Origin: an uncultured Prevotella sp.
GTDB lineage: Bacteria; Bacteroidota; Bacteroidia; Bacteroidales; Bacteroidaceae
Direction of reading: 5' to 3'
NCBI GenBank assembly: GCA_900770395.1
Contig: CAAGKM010000002.1
Span: forward strand, 1 to 53,592
Length of the DNA: 53,592 nt
Shown: one piece after another, positions 25,006-34,379 of the stretch
How positions within the stretch are numbered: position 1 is the first letter of the stretch
Layout of the letters: each line of letters begins with the position of its first letter
The notes under the pieces: model-generated
Told to the model about the DNA's origin: nothing
The model's database searches: none
What the model saw: only the letters and a program-made list of their open reading frames with translations
Translations under genes and position numbers: made by a program

Positions 25006-27834
25006 ATGCAAGACATTAAGACACATATATTAAAACAAATATGCAACACATTGATTGTGACTGGCATTACAGCAATGCTGATATTCAGCGGTGCCATGAG
25101 GCTCTATGCCGCAGATGCAAACAAGCGGTCACAGATGGCATCGAAGTACACACAGGAGCATCCTTTGGTAATACTTGCCGACAATGACTTTGCGCCATAC
25201 GAGTATTGCGACGACAAAGGAAATCCCACAGGCTACAACATTGATATGCTTATCAGACTCCTCGACGACATGGGCGTGTCATATAAATTCCGCATGGCAA
25301 CGTGGGATGAGGTGTTCGAGATGTTCAGCAAGCGCCAAGGCGACCTGCTGCTCTGCCCAAACAGCATGGCACTCTCACATACGTATGCAGGAAAGAGCGT
25401 GGTGACAAAATATAATGTGGCGGTAGCCTACAAGAAAGGCAGGCGTCCGCTCACAAATATCAACGGGATGGATTCCACAAAAGTGGCTTTCAAGAAAAAC
25501 GACTATGCTCCGACATATCTTGCAGCCAACAGCATTCACACAAAATTCCACCCTACTGTATTCTGTACCCCACAGCAGGGCATAAAGAGAATTATCACAG
25601 GTAAGCTGGATTACTATGTGTACTGTGAGAATGTGCTACAACGGCTGGTGAGCAACATGGCAGAGAGTGACGCCGTGCGGATTGCCGACTTCGACATCCC
25701 TGCCGCAGAGGTAACATTCGTGGGCTATGACAGAGATCTGGTGAACGAGCTCGACACGCGCTTTCATACCATCACCCAAAATGGCGGTTTCGACATTGTG
25801 TACAAAAAATGGTTCTCGCCTGAGGAATACAAGCAAGATTCTATGGTGCTGTATTGGCAATACATAGCGGATTTGCTGATTGCCATCGGCGCAGTCGCAC
25901 TAATCATATTCATAATGCGCAGACAGTTGAGAAAAGCACGCCGGCAATACGCCTCAAATGAGGTTATACTTAATAAAGCGCTACACACAAACGACAACTA
26001 CATCATCAGCAATGACCTGAAGACGGAGAAGATGTCAAATATCCACGGACGGTTCTTCGAGGATGACAGCAACATCAAGTCTGACTCATTTTTCGAGATG
26101 TTCCATCCCGACGACATTGACCATCTGCTGGCAAAGCGCACGGCGATGATGGACGGCAATGCCACCACATCAAATGTATATCGTATAAAAAGAAACAAAA
26201 ACGACAAAGAATGGCGCTCATACACAATGAGCAGCATTATGGAGACCGACAAGAAAGGCAGGCCAAACAAAATTGTCACCACCATCACCGATGTCACCGA
26301 CGCAGTACAGCGGGAGCAGTTTGAGCGGTCGATGTCATACATGTATAGGCAAATATTCAATATCCCACTCGTAGGTATCGCCGTGCTGAGCCCCGACGGA
26401 TACATGCAGCGCGCCAACAAGCGAATGATGGAAATATTCCGCTTCACTGACCCTGCCGACGAGTTTTATTTCTCGTCATGCATATTCGACACCGAACCAA
26501 TTGCGGGCAACATGACTGCCGACAATGTGCATGATTTCGCCGTGTGCCATAAATTCAATATTCCACAGAGAGACGTATATGACTATATGGAATACACCAT
26601 ACGCACCGTGAGAAGACCCAACGGCGAGGTGATTTCAATATTTATAATGGTTCACGTGTGCAACGAGGAGCGCAGACTCTATCGCGAGAGTCTTGACAAA
26701 GAGCGCAATGAGCGTGAGCGCAAAGACGAGCTGCAGAGCTATGAGCGCGATTTGCGTGTGATGCTCAACACCACCCAGACACGTGTATGGAAAACATTTC
26801 CAAAGGAGAGACTTATCAAAATCTACGACGGCTACTCCGTTGTGGCGAAAACCATCGAGTTTGACACAATACTGAAAATGCTTGGCAATGATGAGGAGCG
26901 CGAGAGGATGCTTGAAATCATGGATCCGCCGCAAGGCACCATGGCTGATTACCGCAACATAACGGTGAGAACTCCATTTAATCTGCTCACACAAGAGAAC
27001 ACAGCTACATGGTATGCGCTGACATATATTCCAAATGTGGAAAAGGGAGTTGTGTGCGGCAGCTTCGGACTGGCAAGCAACACCACCGACGACATGGAGC
27101 ACGAGGAGCGCATGAAGCGGGAAATCAAACGCACCACGGAGATAGGACTGCGCAAAAATGAGTTCCTTGCCAACATGACCCACGAGATACGCACACCGCT
27201 CAACGCCATAATGGGATTCTGCGATGTGTTCAGCATCACCGAAAACCGCAAGGAGCGTGCCGAATACGTACGCATTATCAACAAAAACTGTGAGCTGCTC
27301 GACAAGCTCATAAGCAACCTGCTCGAAATATCAGCCATCGACGCAGGCTCAGACACCAATATACGCATCACAGCCGATGTTGACTTCGTTTACTTCTTCA
27401 ATCAGACTTGCAAGAAGCTCAAAGCCTCTGTCAACAACACTCCGCTCGAATTTATCGTGGACAATCCATACGACACATTCGAGATAAAGATTGACACAAA
27501 GGTTGTGGATCTTGTGCTCACAAACTTTGTGGACAATGCGGTGAAATACACCACAGAGGGACACATCAAGGTGGGCTACCGCATCGAGGAGAACAATATA
27601 TATGTGTATTGCGAGGACACGGGCATGGGCATCCCCAAGGACAAGCACGATATCATATTCGAGCGTTTCATGAAGCTCAACGACTTTGTGCAGGGCACGG
27701 GTATAGGATTGTCCATATGCAAGTCGTTGGTAGAGAGGATGGGAGGCACTATTGGTGTCGACTCAGAAGGTGAGGGCAAAGGCTCTACATTCTGGTTCCG
27801 CATGCCACGGGGGGGGTACTTCCCCACTATCTAA
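25006..27834 (+). CDS. Sensor histidine kinase with periplasmic solute-binding domain
   Basis: This 942-residue protein has the same order as its upstream neighbour: N-terminal signal or anchor segment, type-3 solute-binding domain (LVILADNDFAPYEY, TGYNIDML), transmembrane helix (about 286-307), PAS-like regions, HisKA and HATPase. Here the catalytic residues are intact: His726 in NMTHEIRTPLNAI, Asn844 in NFVDNAVKY, Asp871 in EDTGMGIP and GTGIGLSICKSLVE. No receiver domain or response-regulator gene is present nearby. The solute-binding domain suggests sensing of a small molecule such as an amino acid in the periplasm. A run of eight G (27809-27816) lies six codons before the stop; slippage there would alter only the tail. 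Confidence 0.9.
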   Translation: MQDIKTHILKQICNTLIVTGITAMLIFSGAMRLYAADANKRSQMASKYTQEHPLVILADNDFAPYEYCDDKGNPTGYNIDMLIRLLDDMGVSYKFRMATWDEVFEMFSKRQGDLLLCPNSMALSHTYAGKSVVTKYNVAVAYKKGRRPLTNINGMDSTKVAFKKNDYAPTYLAANSIHTKFHPTVFCTPQQGIKRIITGKLDYYVYCENVLQRLVSNMAESDAVRIADFDIPAAEVTFVGYDRDLVNELDTRFHTITQNGGFDIVYKKWFSPEEYKQDSMVLYWQYIADLLIAIGAVALIIFIMRRQLRKARRQYASNEVILNKALHTNDNYIISNDLKTEKMSNIHGRFFEDDSNIKSDSFFEMFHPDDIDHLLAKRTAMMDGNATTSNVYRIKRNKNDKEWRSYTMSSIMETDKKGRPNKIVTTITDVTDAVQREQFERSMSYMYRQIFNIPLVGIAVLSPDGYMQRANKRMMEIFRFTDPADEFYFSSCIFDTEPIAGNMTADNVHDFAVCHKFNIPQRDVYDYMEYTIRTVRRPNGEVISIFIMVHVCNEERRLYRESLDKERNERERKDELQSYERDLRVMLNTTQTRVWKTFPKERLIKIYDGYSVVAKTIEFDTILKMLGNDEERERMLEIMDPPQGTMADYRNITVRTPFNLLTQENTATWYALTYIPNVEKGVVCGSFGLASNTTDDMEHEERMKREIKRTTEIGLRKNEFLANMTHEIRTPLNAIMGFCDVFSITENRKERAEYVRIINKNCELLDKLISNLLEISAIDAGSDTNIRITADVDFVYFFNQTCKKLKASVNNTPLEFIVDNPYDTFEIKIDTKVVDLVLTNFVDNAVKYTTEGHIKVGYRIEENNIYVYCEDTGMGIPKDKHDIIFERFMKLNDFVQGTGIGLSICKSLVERMGGTIGVDSEGEGKGSTFWFRMPRGGYFPTI

Positions 27835-27868
27835 TGATGAGGAATAACCTATATATATAAATAAAGGT

Positions 27869-28744
27869 ATGCAAAAAAGCAAATATCTCGTATGCAACGA
27901 CAAGGATGAGCAATGGGGACTCACCATCAGCACCGTGGGGTATGAGGATATTGCCCCAGGCGACCCTTATCCCACCACAGGTCATGCCGACGGCTATTAT
28001 TTTGACGTGGAGAAGGGCCGCGAGCTCAATGAGTACCAGATGCTTTATACAGTTGAGGGTGAGGGCGAGTTTGAGAGCACATCCACTGGCGGCAGGGTTA
28101 AGGTAAAGGAGGGCGATGTGTTTCTGCTCTTTCCAGGCGAGTGGCACACCTATCATCCCAATCCTGAGACAGGCTGGAAACAATACTGGATTGGGTTCAA
28201 AGGCAGGAATATGGATGACCGTGTGACGGCAGGATTTCTGTCGGCAGGCAAGTCAGTCTATCACATCGGCTACAGCACACAAATAATCTCGCTCTACAAG
28301 GATGCCATGCAGGCAGCCTCAGAGGAAAAAGCATATATGCAGCAGTTGCTTGCAGGAATAGTGAACCATCTCATCGGACTGATGTATGCACTTGAGCGCA
28401 ACATCGTGCTTGACAAAAATGCAGCCCATGTAAACATGGTGCTGCGCGCGCAACAGTACATACGTGAGTCACTTGAGAGCACGCTGAGTATTCAGGACAT
28501 TGCTGAGAGGCTGGGGGTAAGCTACAGTACGCTCCGCAAGCAGTTTAAGGAATATACAGGATTGTCACCTGCCATCTATCAGCAAGACCTGAAGCTGCAA
28601 CGTGCCAAAGAACTGCTCACCACAACAAATCTGAGCATAAAGGAAATAGCCTACAGACTAAACTTTGACAGTCCCGACTATTTCTCGGCAAAATTCAAGA
28701 TAAAGACAGGGCGGAAGCCAAGTGAAATGAGAAGAGGAGAGTAA
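27869..28744 (+). CDS. AraC-family transcriptional regulator
   Basis: This 291-residue protein has an N-terminal cupin-like sensing domain (about 25-120, with GEFES, KEGDVFLLFPGEWHTYHP) and a C-terminal AraC-type double helix-turn-helix (about 190-288, with IQDIAERLGVSYSTLRKQFK and SIKEIAYRLNFDSPDYFSAKF). It has no receiver domain, so it is not a standard partner of the kinases. It starts 34 bases after the active kinase gene, after AAAGGT, and is probably co-transcribed. The cupin domain suggests it binds its own ligand, possibly the same compound that the kinases sense. Confidence 0.9.
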   Translation: MQKSKYLVCNDKDEQWGLTISTVGYEDIAPGDPYPTTGHADGYYFDVEKGRELNEYQMLYTVEGEGEFESTSTGGRVKVKEGDVFLLFPGEWHTYHPNPETGWKQYWIGFKGRNMDDRVTAGFLSAGKSVYHIGYSTQIISLYKDAMQAASEEKAYMQQLLAGIVNHLIGLMYALERNIVLDKNAAHVNMVLRAQQYIRESLESTLSIQDIAERLGVSYSTLRKQFKEYTGLSPAIYQQDLKLQRAKELLTTTNLSIKEIAYRLNFDSPDYFSAKFKIKTGRKPSEMRRGE

Positions 28745-28778
28745 ATGAAGAGTGAAGAATAAATCTTCACTCTTCATT
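28744..28778. terminator. Bidirectional terminator between araC-type gene and oadB
   Basis: A perfect 15-bp stem (28744-28758 with 28764-28778) with a five-base loop begins in the stop codon of the AraC gene and ends 4 bases before the oadB stop. It has A/T runs on both sides and serves both convergent genes. Confidence 0.85.
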
Positions 28779-28781
28779 TTC

Positions 28782-30020
28782 CTACCCAAGGAACGCAATA
28801 AGTATTCCCGCAGCCACAGCCGAACCGATAACTCCCGATATATTGGAAGCCATGCAGTAGTTGAGCACGTGGTTTTTAGGGTCATACTTTGTGCTTATGT
28901 CGTTAGCCACGCGGCTTGCCATAGGCACTGCCGACAGACCTGTGGCTCCAATGAGCGGATTGATTTTCTGCTTGGAGAACAGGTTGAAAATCTTCACAAG
29001 CATTATACCGGCAAAGATGCTCAGTCCGAAGGCGAAGAATCCGCCTACCACAATGCCTATTGTCTGCCAGTTGAGGAACGACTGCACTGTCATTGTCGCA
29101 CCTACGGAGAGTCCGAGGAAGATTGTTGCGGTGTTCATGATGCTGTTTGATGCGGCATCGAATATGCGGCTGGTGTCGCTGCCAATCTCCTTGATGAGAT
29201 TACCGAACATGAGCATACCAATGAGCGACACGGCTGTGGGCACAAGTATTGCCACGATGGTGGTCACGGCTATGGGGAACACAATCTTTGCCACACGCAT
29301 GTTCTTTATCACCACTTTCTTGCCCTTCTTCTCTTCCTGCTTCATGTTGATGAGCAGTTCTTTCTTAGAGCAGGTGAGCCTAACCACCAGCGGGATGATC
29401 ACCGGCACAAGAGCCATGTAGCTATAGGCAGCGATGGCTATGGGGCCAAGCAGGTGGGGTGCCAGCTTGATGGTGGTGAAGATGGCGGTAGGGCCGTCGG
29501 CGCCGCCGATGATGCCGAGCGACGCAGCTTCCTTCATTGTGAATGCTCCCGAGCCAACGGCAATGAGTATAACGGCGAAGATGCCAAACTGTGCCGCCGC
29601 TCCGAAGATTGACAGACGCAGGTTGCGCAGCATGGGACCGAAGTCGGTGAGCGCGCCCACGCCCATGAAGATTATAGGCGGCAGGAATCCGCTCTTTATC
29701 AGCATGTAGTAGATGAAGTTCATGATTCCAAACTTGTGGGCAATCTCGTGAAGCGGCATCTCCCATATATTATAGGTGGTGCCGTCGGCGGCTGTCACCA
29801 ACCCGTCGCTGCCAGCCTGTATCACTCCCATCTCGCCGCCTGGAAAGTTGGCGAGCAACACTCCGAAGGCTATGGGAATGAGCAGCAGCGGCTCATAGTG
29901 CTTGGCAATGCCAAGATAAAGCAGCACAAACGCCAGGACATACATTATGAGAAACGACGGGTCGGCAATGATGTTGCTCAGCGCCGTCATCTCGTAAACC
30001 TTATATAATATTTCTACCAT
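28782..30020 (-). CDS. oadB: Oxaloacetate decarboxylase (Na+ pump) beta subunit
   Basis: This 412-residue inner-membrane protein has about nine to eleven hydrophobic segments. It decarboxylates carboxybiotin carried by the alpha subunit and pumps Na+ outward. Conserved family segments include GVGALTDFGPML, GIIGGADGPTAIF and GATGLSAVPMASRVA, the last two carrying residues of the Na+ channel. It is the last gene of oadG-oadA-oadB, 27 bases after oadA. Confidence 0.95.
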   Translation of the reverse strand: MVEILYKVYEMTALSNIIADPSFLIMYVLAFVLLYLGIAKHYEPLLLIPIAFGVLLANFPGGEMGVIQAGSDGLVTAADGTTYNIWEMPLHEIAHKFGIMNFIYYMLIKSGFLPPIIFMGVGALTDFGPMLRNLRLSIFGAAAQFGIFAVILIAVGSGAFTMKEAASLGIIGGADGPTAIFTTIKLAPHLLGPIAIAAYSYMALVPVIIPLVVRLTCSKKELLINMKQEEKKGKKVVIKNMRVAKIVFPIAVTTIVAILVPTAVSLIGMLMFGNLIKEIGSDTSRIFDAASNSIMNTATIFLGLSVGATMTVQSFLNWQTIGIVVGGFFAFGLSIFAGIMLVKIFNLFSKQKINPLIGATGLSAVPMASRVANDISTKYDPKNHVLNYCMASNISGVIGSAVAAGILIAFLG

Positions 30021-30047
30021 GGTTTGTTTCCTTTCTTTACGATGGTT

Positions 30048-31880
30048 TTACGCCTTTGCTATCTTCATCACCACGTCGTCCTCCTCCACGCTGTCGCCTG
30101 CCGCAAAATTAAAGGCGGTGATGGTGCCGTCGAAGTCAGCGAGTATTGCGTTGTAGGTTTTCATAGCCTCGATGTAGAACAGCACATCGCCCTTTTTCAC
30201 CTTGTCGCCAACGTTCTTGGGAGTCTCCTGCGAGTTCTTCACACGGTAGAATTTTCCTTCGAGAGGAGCGGTTACGTCCTCGCCCTCGCCGGCTGGGGCT
30301 GATGAGCCTGATTGGGCTGATTGGGCAGCCTCATCGCCGTAGGCCACCTTCACCATATACTGCTTTCCCTCCACAGTCACAGTCAGCTCCGTTGGCTGTT
30401 CTCCCGCTGCTGGCGCAGCCTTTGCGTTGCGGCGCTTCTCCACGTCGGCAAGGAAGTCAGCCTTTGCCTTTCCGCTGCGGAATGCCTCATACTGTGCAGG
30501 GTGCATGGCATATTCAAACAGGTCCTCGTCGTCCTCGCCTGTCGCCCATCCCTTCTCCTGCATCAGCTCGCGGAAATGGTCAAGCTGGTCGGGATAGTTC
30601 TCCTGCGGCGAGTTGGTGAGGAACACCCTGCCCTCTGCCTCTGCCTTCTCCTTCAGCTCGGGAGCCACCTCGCCAGGCAGCTTGCCAGCCTTGCCCAGTA
30701 TCATGTCCCAGATATCGTCGGCAATCATGCTCCAGCGCTCCTTGCCCTTCTCCATCTGTATGACGTTCATCAGCGCAAGGTTCTTCACGTACTGGCTGAA
30801 CGGTGTCACCAGACAGGGATAGCCCACCTTTGGCCACACGTAAGCCACCTCGTCGAAGAGCTTTATCAGCAGCTGATCCTCGCTCAGCTCGGGCTGTCCG
30901 TGCTTCACCTTCCACTTGTTGAGCGAGTTGAGGTTGGTCTCAAGGTCTGCCATGAGGCTTCCCATCATTCCGCCGGGCAGTCCCGGCGCTATGAGCAGCG
31001 AGTTGTTCATGCGGTTGAGCGGGTTGCAGTAGAGTCCGAGGAAATCGTCCATAAACTCCTGTATCATTGAGCGCACCTCCATGTAAGCCTCCATGTTGAT
31101 GTCCTTCACCTTGAAACCGGCGTCCTTCAGCATAGCCTGCACAGCCAGCACGTCGGCATGACCTGTGCCCCACGACAGCGGCGACATGCCCACGTCAACA
31201 TAGTCGCATCCGTTTTTGCATACTTCAAGAATCGATGCCATGTTGAAGCCCGGGGCAGCGTGAGAGTGATACTGTATCGGAATATCCTTGATAGCCTTGA
31301 TGCCTGCGGTGATCTTGCCGAGCGTCTCGGGACGGCCAATGCCCGCCATGTCCTTGATGCAGATTTCATCGGCGCCCAGCTCTATCAGCTGCCGTGCCAT
31401 GTCAACATAGTATTCCACTGTGTGTATCGGCGAGTGAGTGATGCACAGCGCACACTGTGAGATCATTCCTGCCTCGTGGGCATAGCCAATCGAGGGAGCG
31501 ATGTTGCGTATGTCGTTGAGTCCGCAGAAAGTACGCGTGATGTCAGTTCCCTGAGCGTGCTTCACCTTGTAGAACAGCTTGCGCACGTCGGCAGGCACTG
31601 GGCTCATGCGCAGTCCGTTGAGACCGCGGTCGAGCATGTGCGTCTGTATGCCAGCCTCGTGGAAAGGCTTTGTCCACTGGCGCACTGCCTTGTTGGGATT
31701 CTCGCCAAACAGCAGGTTCACCTGCTCAAAGCCTCCGCCGTTGGTCTCCACACGGTCGAAACATCCCATTCTCACTATGGCTGGAGCCACCTTTACCAAC
31801 TGGTCGACGCGAGGCACGTACTTGCCTGCGCTCTGCCACATGTCTCTGAAGACAAAACTGAATTTTACTTCTTTACCCAT
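30048..31880 (-). CDS. oadA: Oxaloacetate decarboxylase alpha subunit with fused biotin domain
   Basis: This 610-residue protein has a carboxyltransferase barrel (about 25-300), a conserved carboxylase domain and a C-terminal biotinyl domain after a linker. The biotin attachment motif is IEAMKT with Lys574. The metal-site segment YHSHAAPG and CIKDMAGIGRPE lie in the barrel. It moves the carboxyl group of oxaloacetate to biotin for decarboxylation by OadB. The first strand region reads VRMGCFDRVETNGGGFEQ instead of the commoner EVWGGATFD form, so its acyl-substrate preference is worth noting; oxaloacetate is the default assignment from the gene order. It lies between oadG and oadB. Confidence 0.92.
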   Translation of the reverse strand: MGKEVKFSFVFRDMWQSAGKYVPRVDQLVKVAPAIVRMGCFDRVETNGGGFEQVNLLFGENPNKAVRQWTKPFHEAGIQTHMLDRGLNGLRMSPVPADVRKLFYKVKHAQGTDITRTFCGLNDIRNIAPSIGYAHEAGMISQCALCITHSPIHTVEYYVDMARQLIELGADEICIKDMAGIGRPETLGKITAGIKAIKDIPIQYHSHAAPGFNMASILEVCKNGCDYVDVGMSPLSWGTGHADVLAVQAMLKDAGFKVKDINMEAYMEVRSMIQEFMDDFLGLYCNPLNRMNNSLLIAPGLPGGMMGSLMADLETNLNSLNKWKVKHGQPELSEDQLLIKLFDEVAYVWPKVGYPCLVTPFSQYVKNLALMNVIQMEKGKERWSMIADDIWDMILGKAGKLPGEVAPELKEKAEAEGRVFLTNSPQENYPDQLDHFRELMQEKGWATGEDDEDLFEYAMHPAQYEAFRSGKAKADFLADVEKRRNAKAAPAAGEQPTELTVTVEGKQYMVKVAYGDEAAQSAQSGSSAPAGEGEDVTAPLEGKFYRVKNSQETPKNVGDKVKKGDVLFYIEAMKTYNAILADFDGTITAFNFAAGDSVEEDDVVMKIAKA

Positions 31881-31928
31881 TATCCTTTTACCTTTTATTT
31901 AAGTTTCGCATGTGATTAATTGATGTAG

Positions 31929-32189
31929 TTAGAGGGAGTTAATCTCCGTTACTTTTCCCTTGCCGTTTGTGACAGCCTTCACAGCCTGCTCAATGATGCT
32001 GCGTGTAAGGGCGTCGACGGTTGCCGGCGCTTTCTGCAGTGCAGGCTTTTTAGCCGCCGTCTCCTCGGGTGCATACTTGTTTACAAGGTTTATCAATAAC
32101 TTTCCCAAATAAATGACGATAAGGAGTATGACAAACACCGTTGCCATACCCACTATCATCAGTTGAACTGCTGTACCTATATTATCCAT
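31929..32189 (-). CDS. oadG: Oxaloacetate decarboxylase gamma subunit
   Basis: This 86-residue protein has a single N-terminal transmembrane helix (VQLMIVGMATVFVILLIVIYLG) followed by a basic/Ala-rich linker and a short conserved C-terminal helix. This is the usual form of OadG in Bacteroidota, which assembles the alpha and beta subunits. It is the first gene of the operon. I see no clear TAnnTTTG box in the 60 bases upstream. Confidence 0.9.
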   Translation of the reverse strand: MDNIGTAVQLMIVGMATVFVILLIVIYLGKLLINLVNKYAPEETAAKKPALQKAPATVDALTRSIIEQAVKAVTNGKGKVTEINSL

Positions 32190-32248
32190 GATTCCAAATT
32201 GTTTGTGTATAGTTTAACTTTATTATATTCTTAAGAGAATAGTAAACA

Positions 32249-33466
32249 CTATCTCAATCTTATTCCTGCGCCAAGCATCAAGTTCTGAGGATATTCAAAT
32301 TTGCCGAGGCGGTAGCCAGTATTGATGTAGACGCTCTTTGTGATGAATGTCTTAAGCGTGAGCGACTGGTAGAACGCCTTGTTGCCTTTGGGGTTGATGA
32401 AGTCGTAGCCCAGTCCCACATTGACAGCAAATATCGGCATTGTCAGCTCGGCATGTGCCGACAGTCCAGCGCTCAGTCGCTTGCCGAACGGCGGGCGCTC
32501 GAATTTCATGTTCTCATCGAAAGTGCCGTCAATCCAATATGGAGCCAGTCCGGCGCTTTCGTCCCACTGTACGTCGACAGCGGGTCCCACCGCTACCCAG
32601 CGGTTGAGCTGTCGCATAGGTGAGAACTGCACTCCTATAACTCCGAACTTGCCTGGGCAAAGTTCCTTTTCGGCAGGCTCGCCCAATGTTATGATGCGCC
32701 TGCGCCACGCTCCGTATGCCGTAATATCGTAGAACCATCGTCCGCGGTCTGCCTCCTGCTCCAATTCGGCTGGCGTTTCTGTGGTCTTTACCATTGGGTT
32801 GATGGTGTAGGCTATGCCTATGCTTGCGCCGATGGTGTTCACGCCAGAGTTCGGATATTCGGTGTTGCCGTTTGAGAAATGGTGCGCCATTGCTCCCACA
32901 GACAGTTGCCAGCGGTTGCTCAGCATATAGTGCAGTTTCAGTCCCAGTCCCATGTGGGCGGTCACAGCGGTGCCCGTGGCAGTGTTGTTGTCCTCTGCCT
33001 TCTCGCTGGAATGCTTCCATCCGAACGCCGCTCCAAACTGCCACTCATATCCCATCCACGCACGACGGCTGAGATGCGCTATCGGCGCACCTTGATAGAC
33101 GTATGCCGAGACAGGGGTTCCTAACATACCGTTAGCGCTAAATGTTCCAGCACTTACGCCGAAGCCTTGGTAAAGTCCCTTATAGAGCATGCCCTCACGA
33201 CTGTCGGGACTAAAGCTGAAATCCGCGCGCAGTCCTCCCGAGAAATTGCTGTTGACCCTTTCACCCAAGGGATTGCTGCCGTCAAGATAGCTGCACGTGC
33301 CAGGCACCCACGCTGCTCCAGCCTCTACCTCCATTCTCCATTGCAGTGGACGTGAGAATCCCGATGGGATGCTGTCACCCTCAGCCTTTGCATTGGAGCA
33401 CAGTGCCAGCATACATATTATAATGATGCTTATCTTACTTATTTGCATCTTCAACTCGTATTTCAT
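32249..33466 (-). CDS. PagL-like acyloxyacyl hydrolase (lipid A 3-O-deacylase family)
   Basis: This 405-residue protein has a signal peptide (about 1-28) and a predicted outer-membrane beta barrel. The segment AMAHHFSNGNTEYPNSGVN carries the His-x-Ser-Asn motif of PagL catalytic sites. PagL removes an acyl chain from lipid A in the outer membrane. At about 400 residues it is longer than Gram-negative PagL (about 170), with a second, unassigned barrel-like half, as is usual for Bacteroidota members. The start overlaps the preceding lipoprotein gene by 32 bases; a start at 33448 would still overlap it. Confidence 0.8.
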   Translation of the reverse strand: MKYELKMQISKISIIIICMLALCSNAKAEGDSIPSGFSRPLQWRMEVEAGAAWVPGTCSYLDGSNPLGERVNSNFSGGLRADFSFSPDSREGMLYKGLYQGFGVSAGTFSANGMLGTPVSAYVYQGAPIAHLSRRAWMGYEWQFGAAFGWKHSSEKAEDNNTATGTAVTAHMGLGLKLHYMLSNRWQLSVGAMAHHFSNGNTEYPNSGVNTIGASIGIAYTINPMVKTTETPAELEQEADRGRWFYDITAYGAWRRRIITLGEPAEKELCPGKFGVIGVQFSPMRQLNRWVAVGPAVDVQWDESAGLAPYWIDGTFDENMKFERPPFGKRLSAGLSAHAELTMPIFAVNVGLGYDFINPKGNKAFYQSLTLKTFITKSVYINTGYRLGKFEYPQNLMLGAGIRLR

Positions 33467-34379
33467 AATCTGCGGGATATTTTGCGGTTACGGTGAATTT
33501 TATATGTATATTGCGGTTGAGCGTGGAATTTATGAAATTCAGCACACCCCTTGCCGTTGCCTGTGTGTATATTACGTCAGTAAAAATGTTAATGCTTGAA
33601 TATGCGGGAATGTCCACCTCTACCTTATAATCTACTTGGTCGGAGCGGTAGTGGGTGTTCTTGTCTCCAAGTCTTATCTCCGGCTTTTCCTTCATCTCCC
33701 ATTTGCCGTTCTCGAATACGGGCACGGGCATTGTAATCTTCTCGTAATAGGGCCACGTTGTTCCGGTTCCCTGTAATTCTACGTTTGTTGTGATTGGCTG
33801 GTTTATAAACGGGCGTTCCTCATAAATCTGTGGCAACGGGCCGTCGTTGGTAAAGCCTGTCCGCGACGTCTTCACGGCAGCCTTGGAGTTGATTTCCATA
33901 TAGCCATCGTATTCCACGCTTTTCAGCTCTATCGGCTTGCCCGGCAGCACCGTGATTTTGATATATTGTCTTGTGTATCCGTAATCAAAAGATACCGTCA
34001 GTGTGCCTTCATCCCACGGATTCGAGTAACTTTTCGCTGTGATTTTATCACCATTCTTTATAAGCTCTGTTTTGGAAAAACCGTTGTCCCTTACAATCTT
34101 ACTGATTTGAGATGCCGGAACTTCTGCGCTCGAGGCGTTGCCGTTCAGGTCATAATAGGTGCATCCTCCATATGATATGACATCTCCATACATGAAATAT
34201 ATGCTTTTCAACTCCTTTGTGGGGATACGGAACGTCACCTCTCCTCCATCACCCTCGATGGTAAACGACTGTTCGTTGGGCAGGTCTTCGCCGTCAATGA
34301 ACACATCATTATTACACCCTGCGGCAAACATAGTCAGCCACAGGGTGATAATATATTTAGCTATATACTTTTTATTCAT
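33435..34379 (-). CDS. Lipoprotein of unknown function
   Basis: This 314-residue protein has a signal peptide with lipobox FAAGC (Cys22) and an otherwise beta-rich sequence (FTIEGDGGEVTFRIP, GTLTVSFDYGYTRQYIKITV). The second segment recalls a BACON-like all-beta domain, but the match is weak and I do not assign a function. Its start codon lies inside the recA 3' end (8-base overlap), and its end overlaps the PagL-like gene by 32 bases. The three genes are thus probably translationally coupled, an odd combination of DNA repair and envelope functions. Confidence 0.8.
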   Translation of the reverse strand: MNKKYIAKYIITLWLTMFAAGCNNDVFIDGEDLPNEQSFTIEGDGGEVTFRIPTKELKSIYFMYGDVISYGGCTYYDLNGNASSAEVPASQISKIVRDNGFSKTELIKNGDKITAKSYSNPWDEGTLTVSFDYGYTRQYIKITVLPGKPIELKSVEYDGYMEINSKAAVKTSRTGFTNDGPLPQIYEERPFINQPITTNVELQGTGTTWPYYEKITMPVPVFENGKWEMKEKPEIRLGDKNTHYRSDQVDYKVEVDIPAYSSINIFTDVIYTQATARGVLNFINSTLNRNIHIKFTVTAKYPADYEIRVEDANK

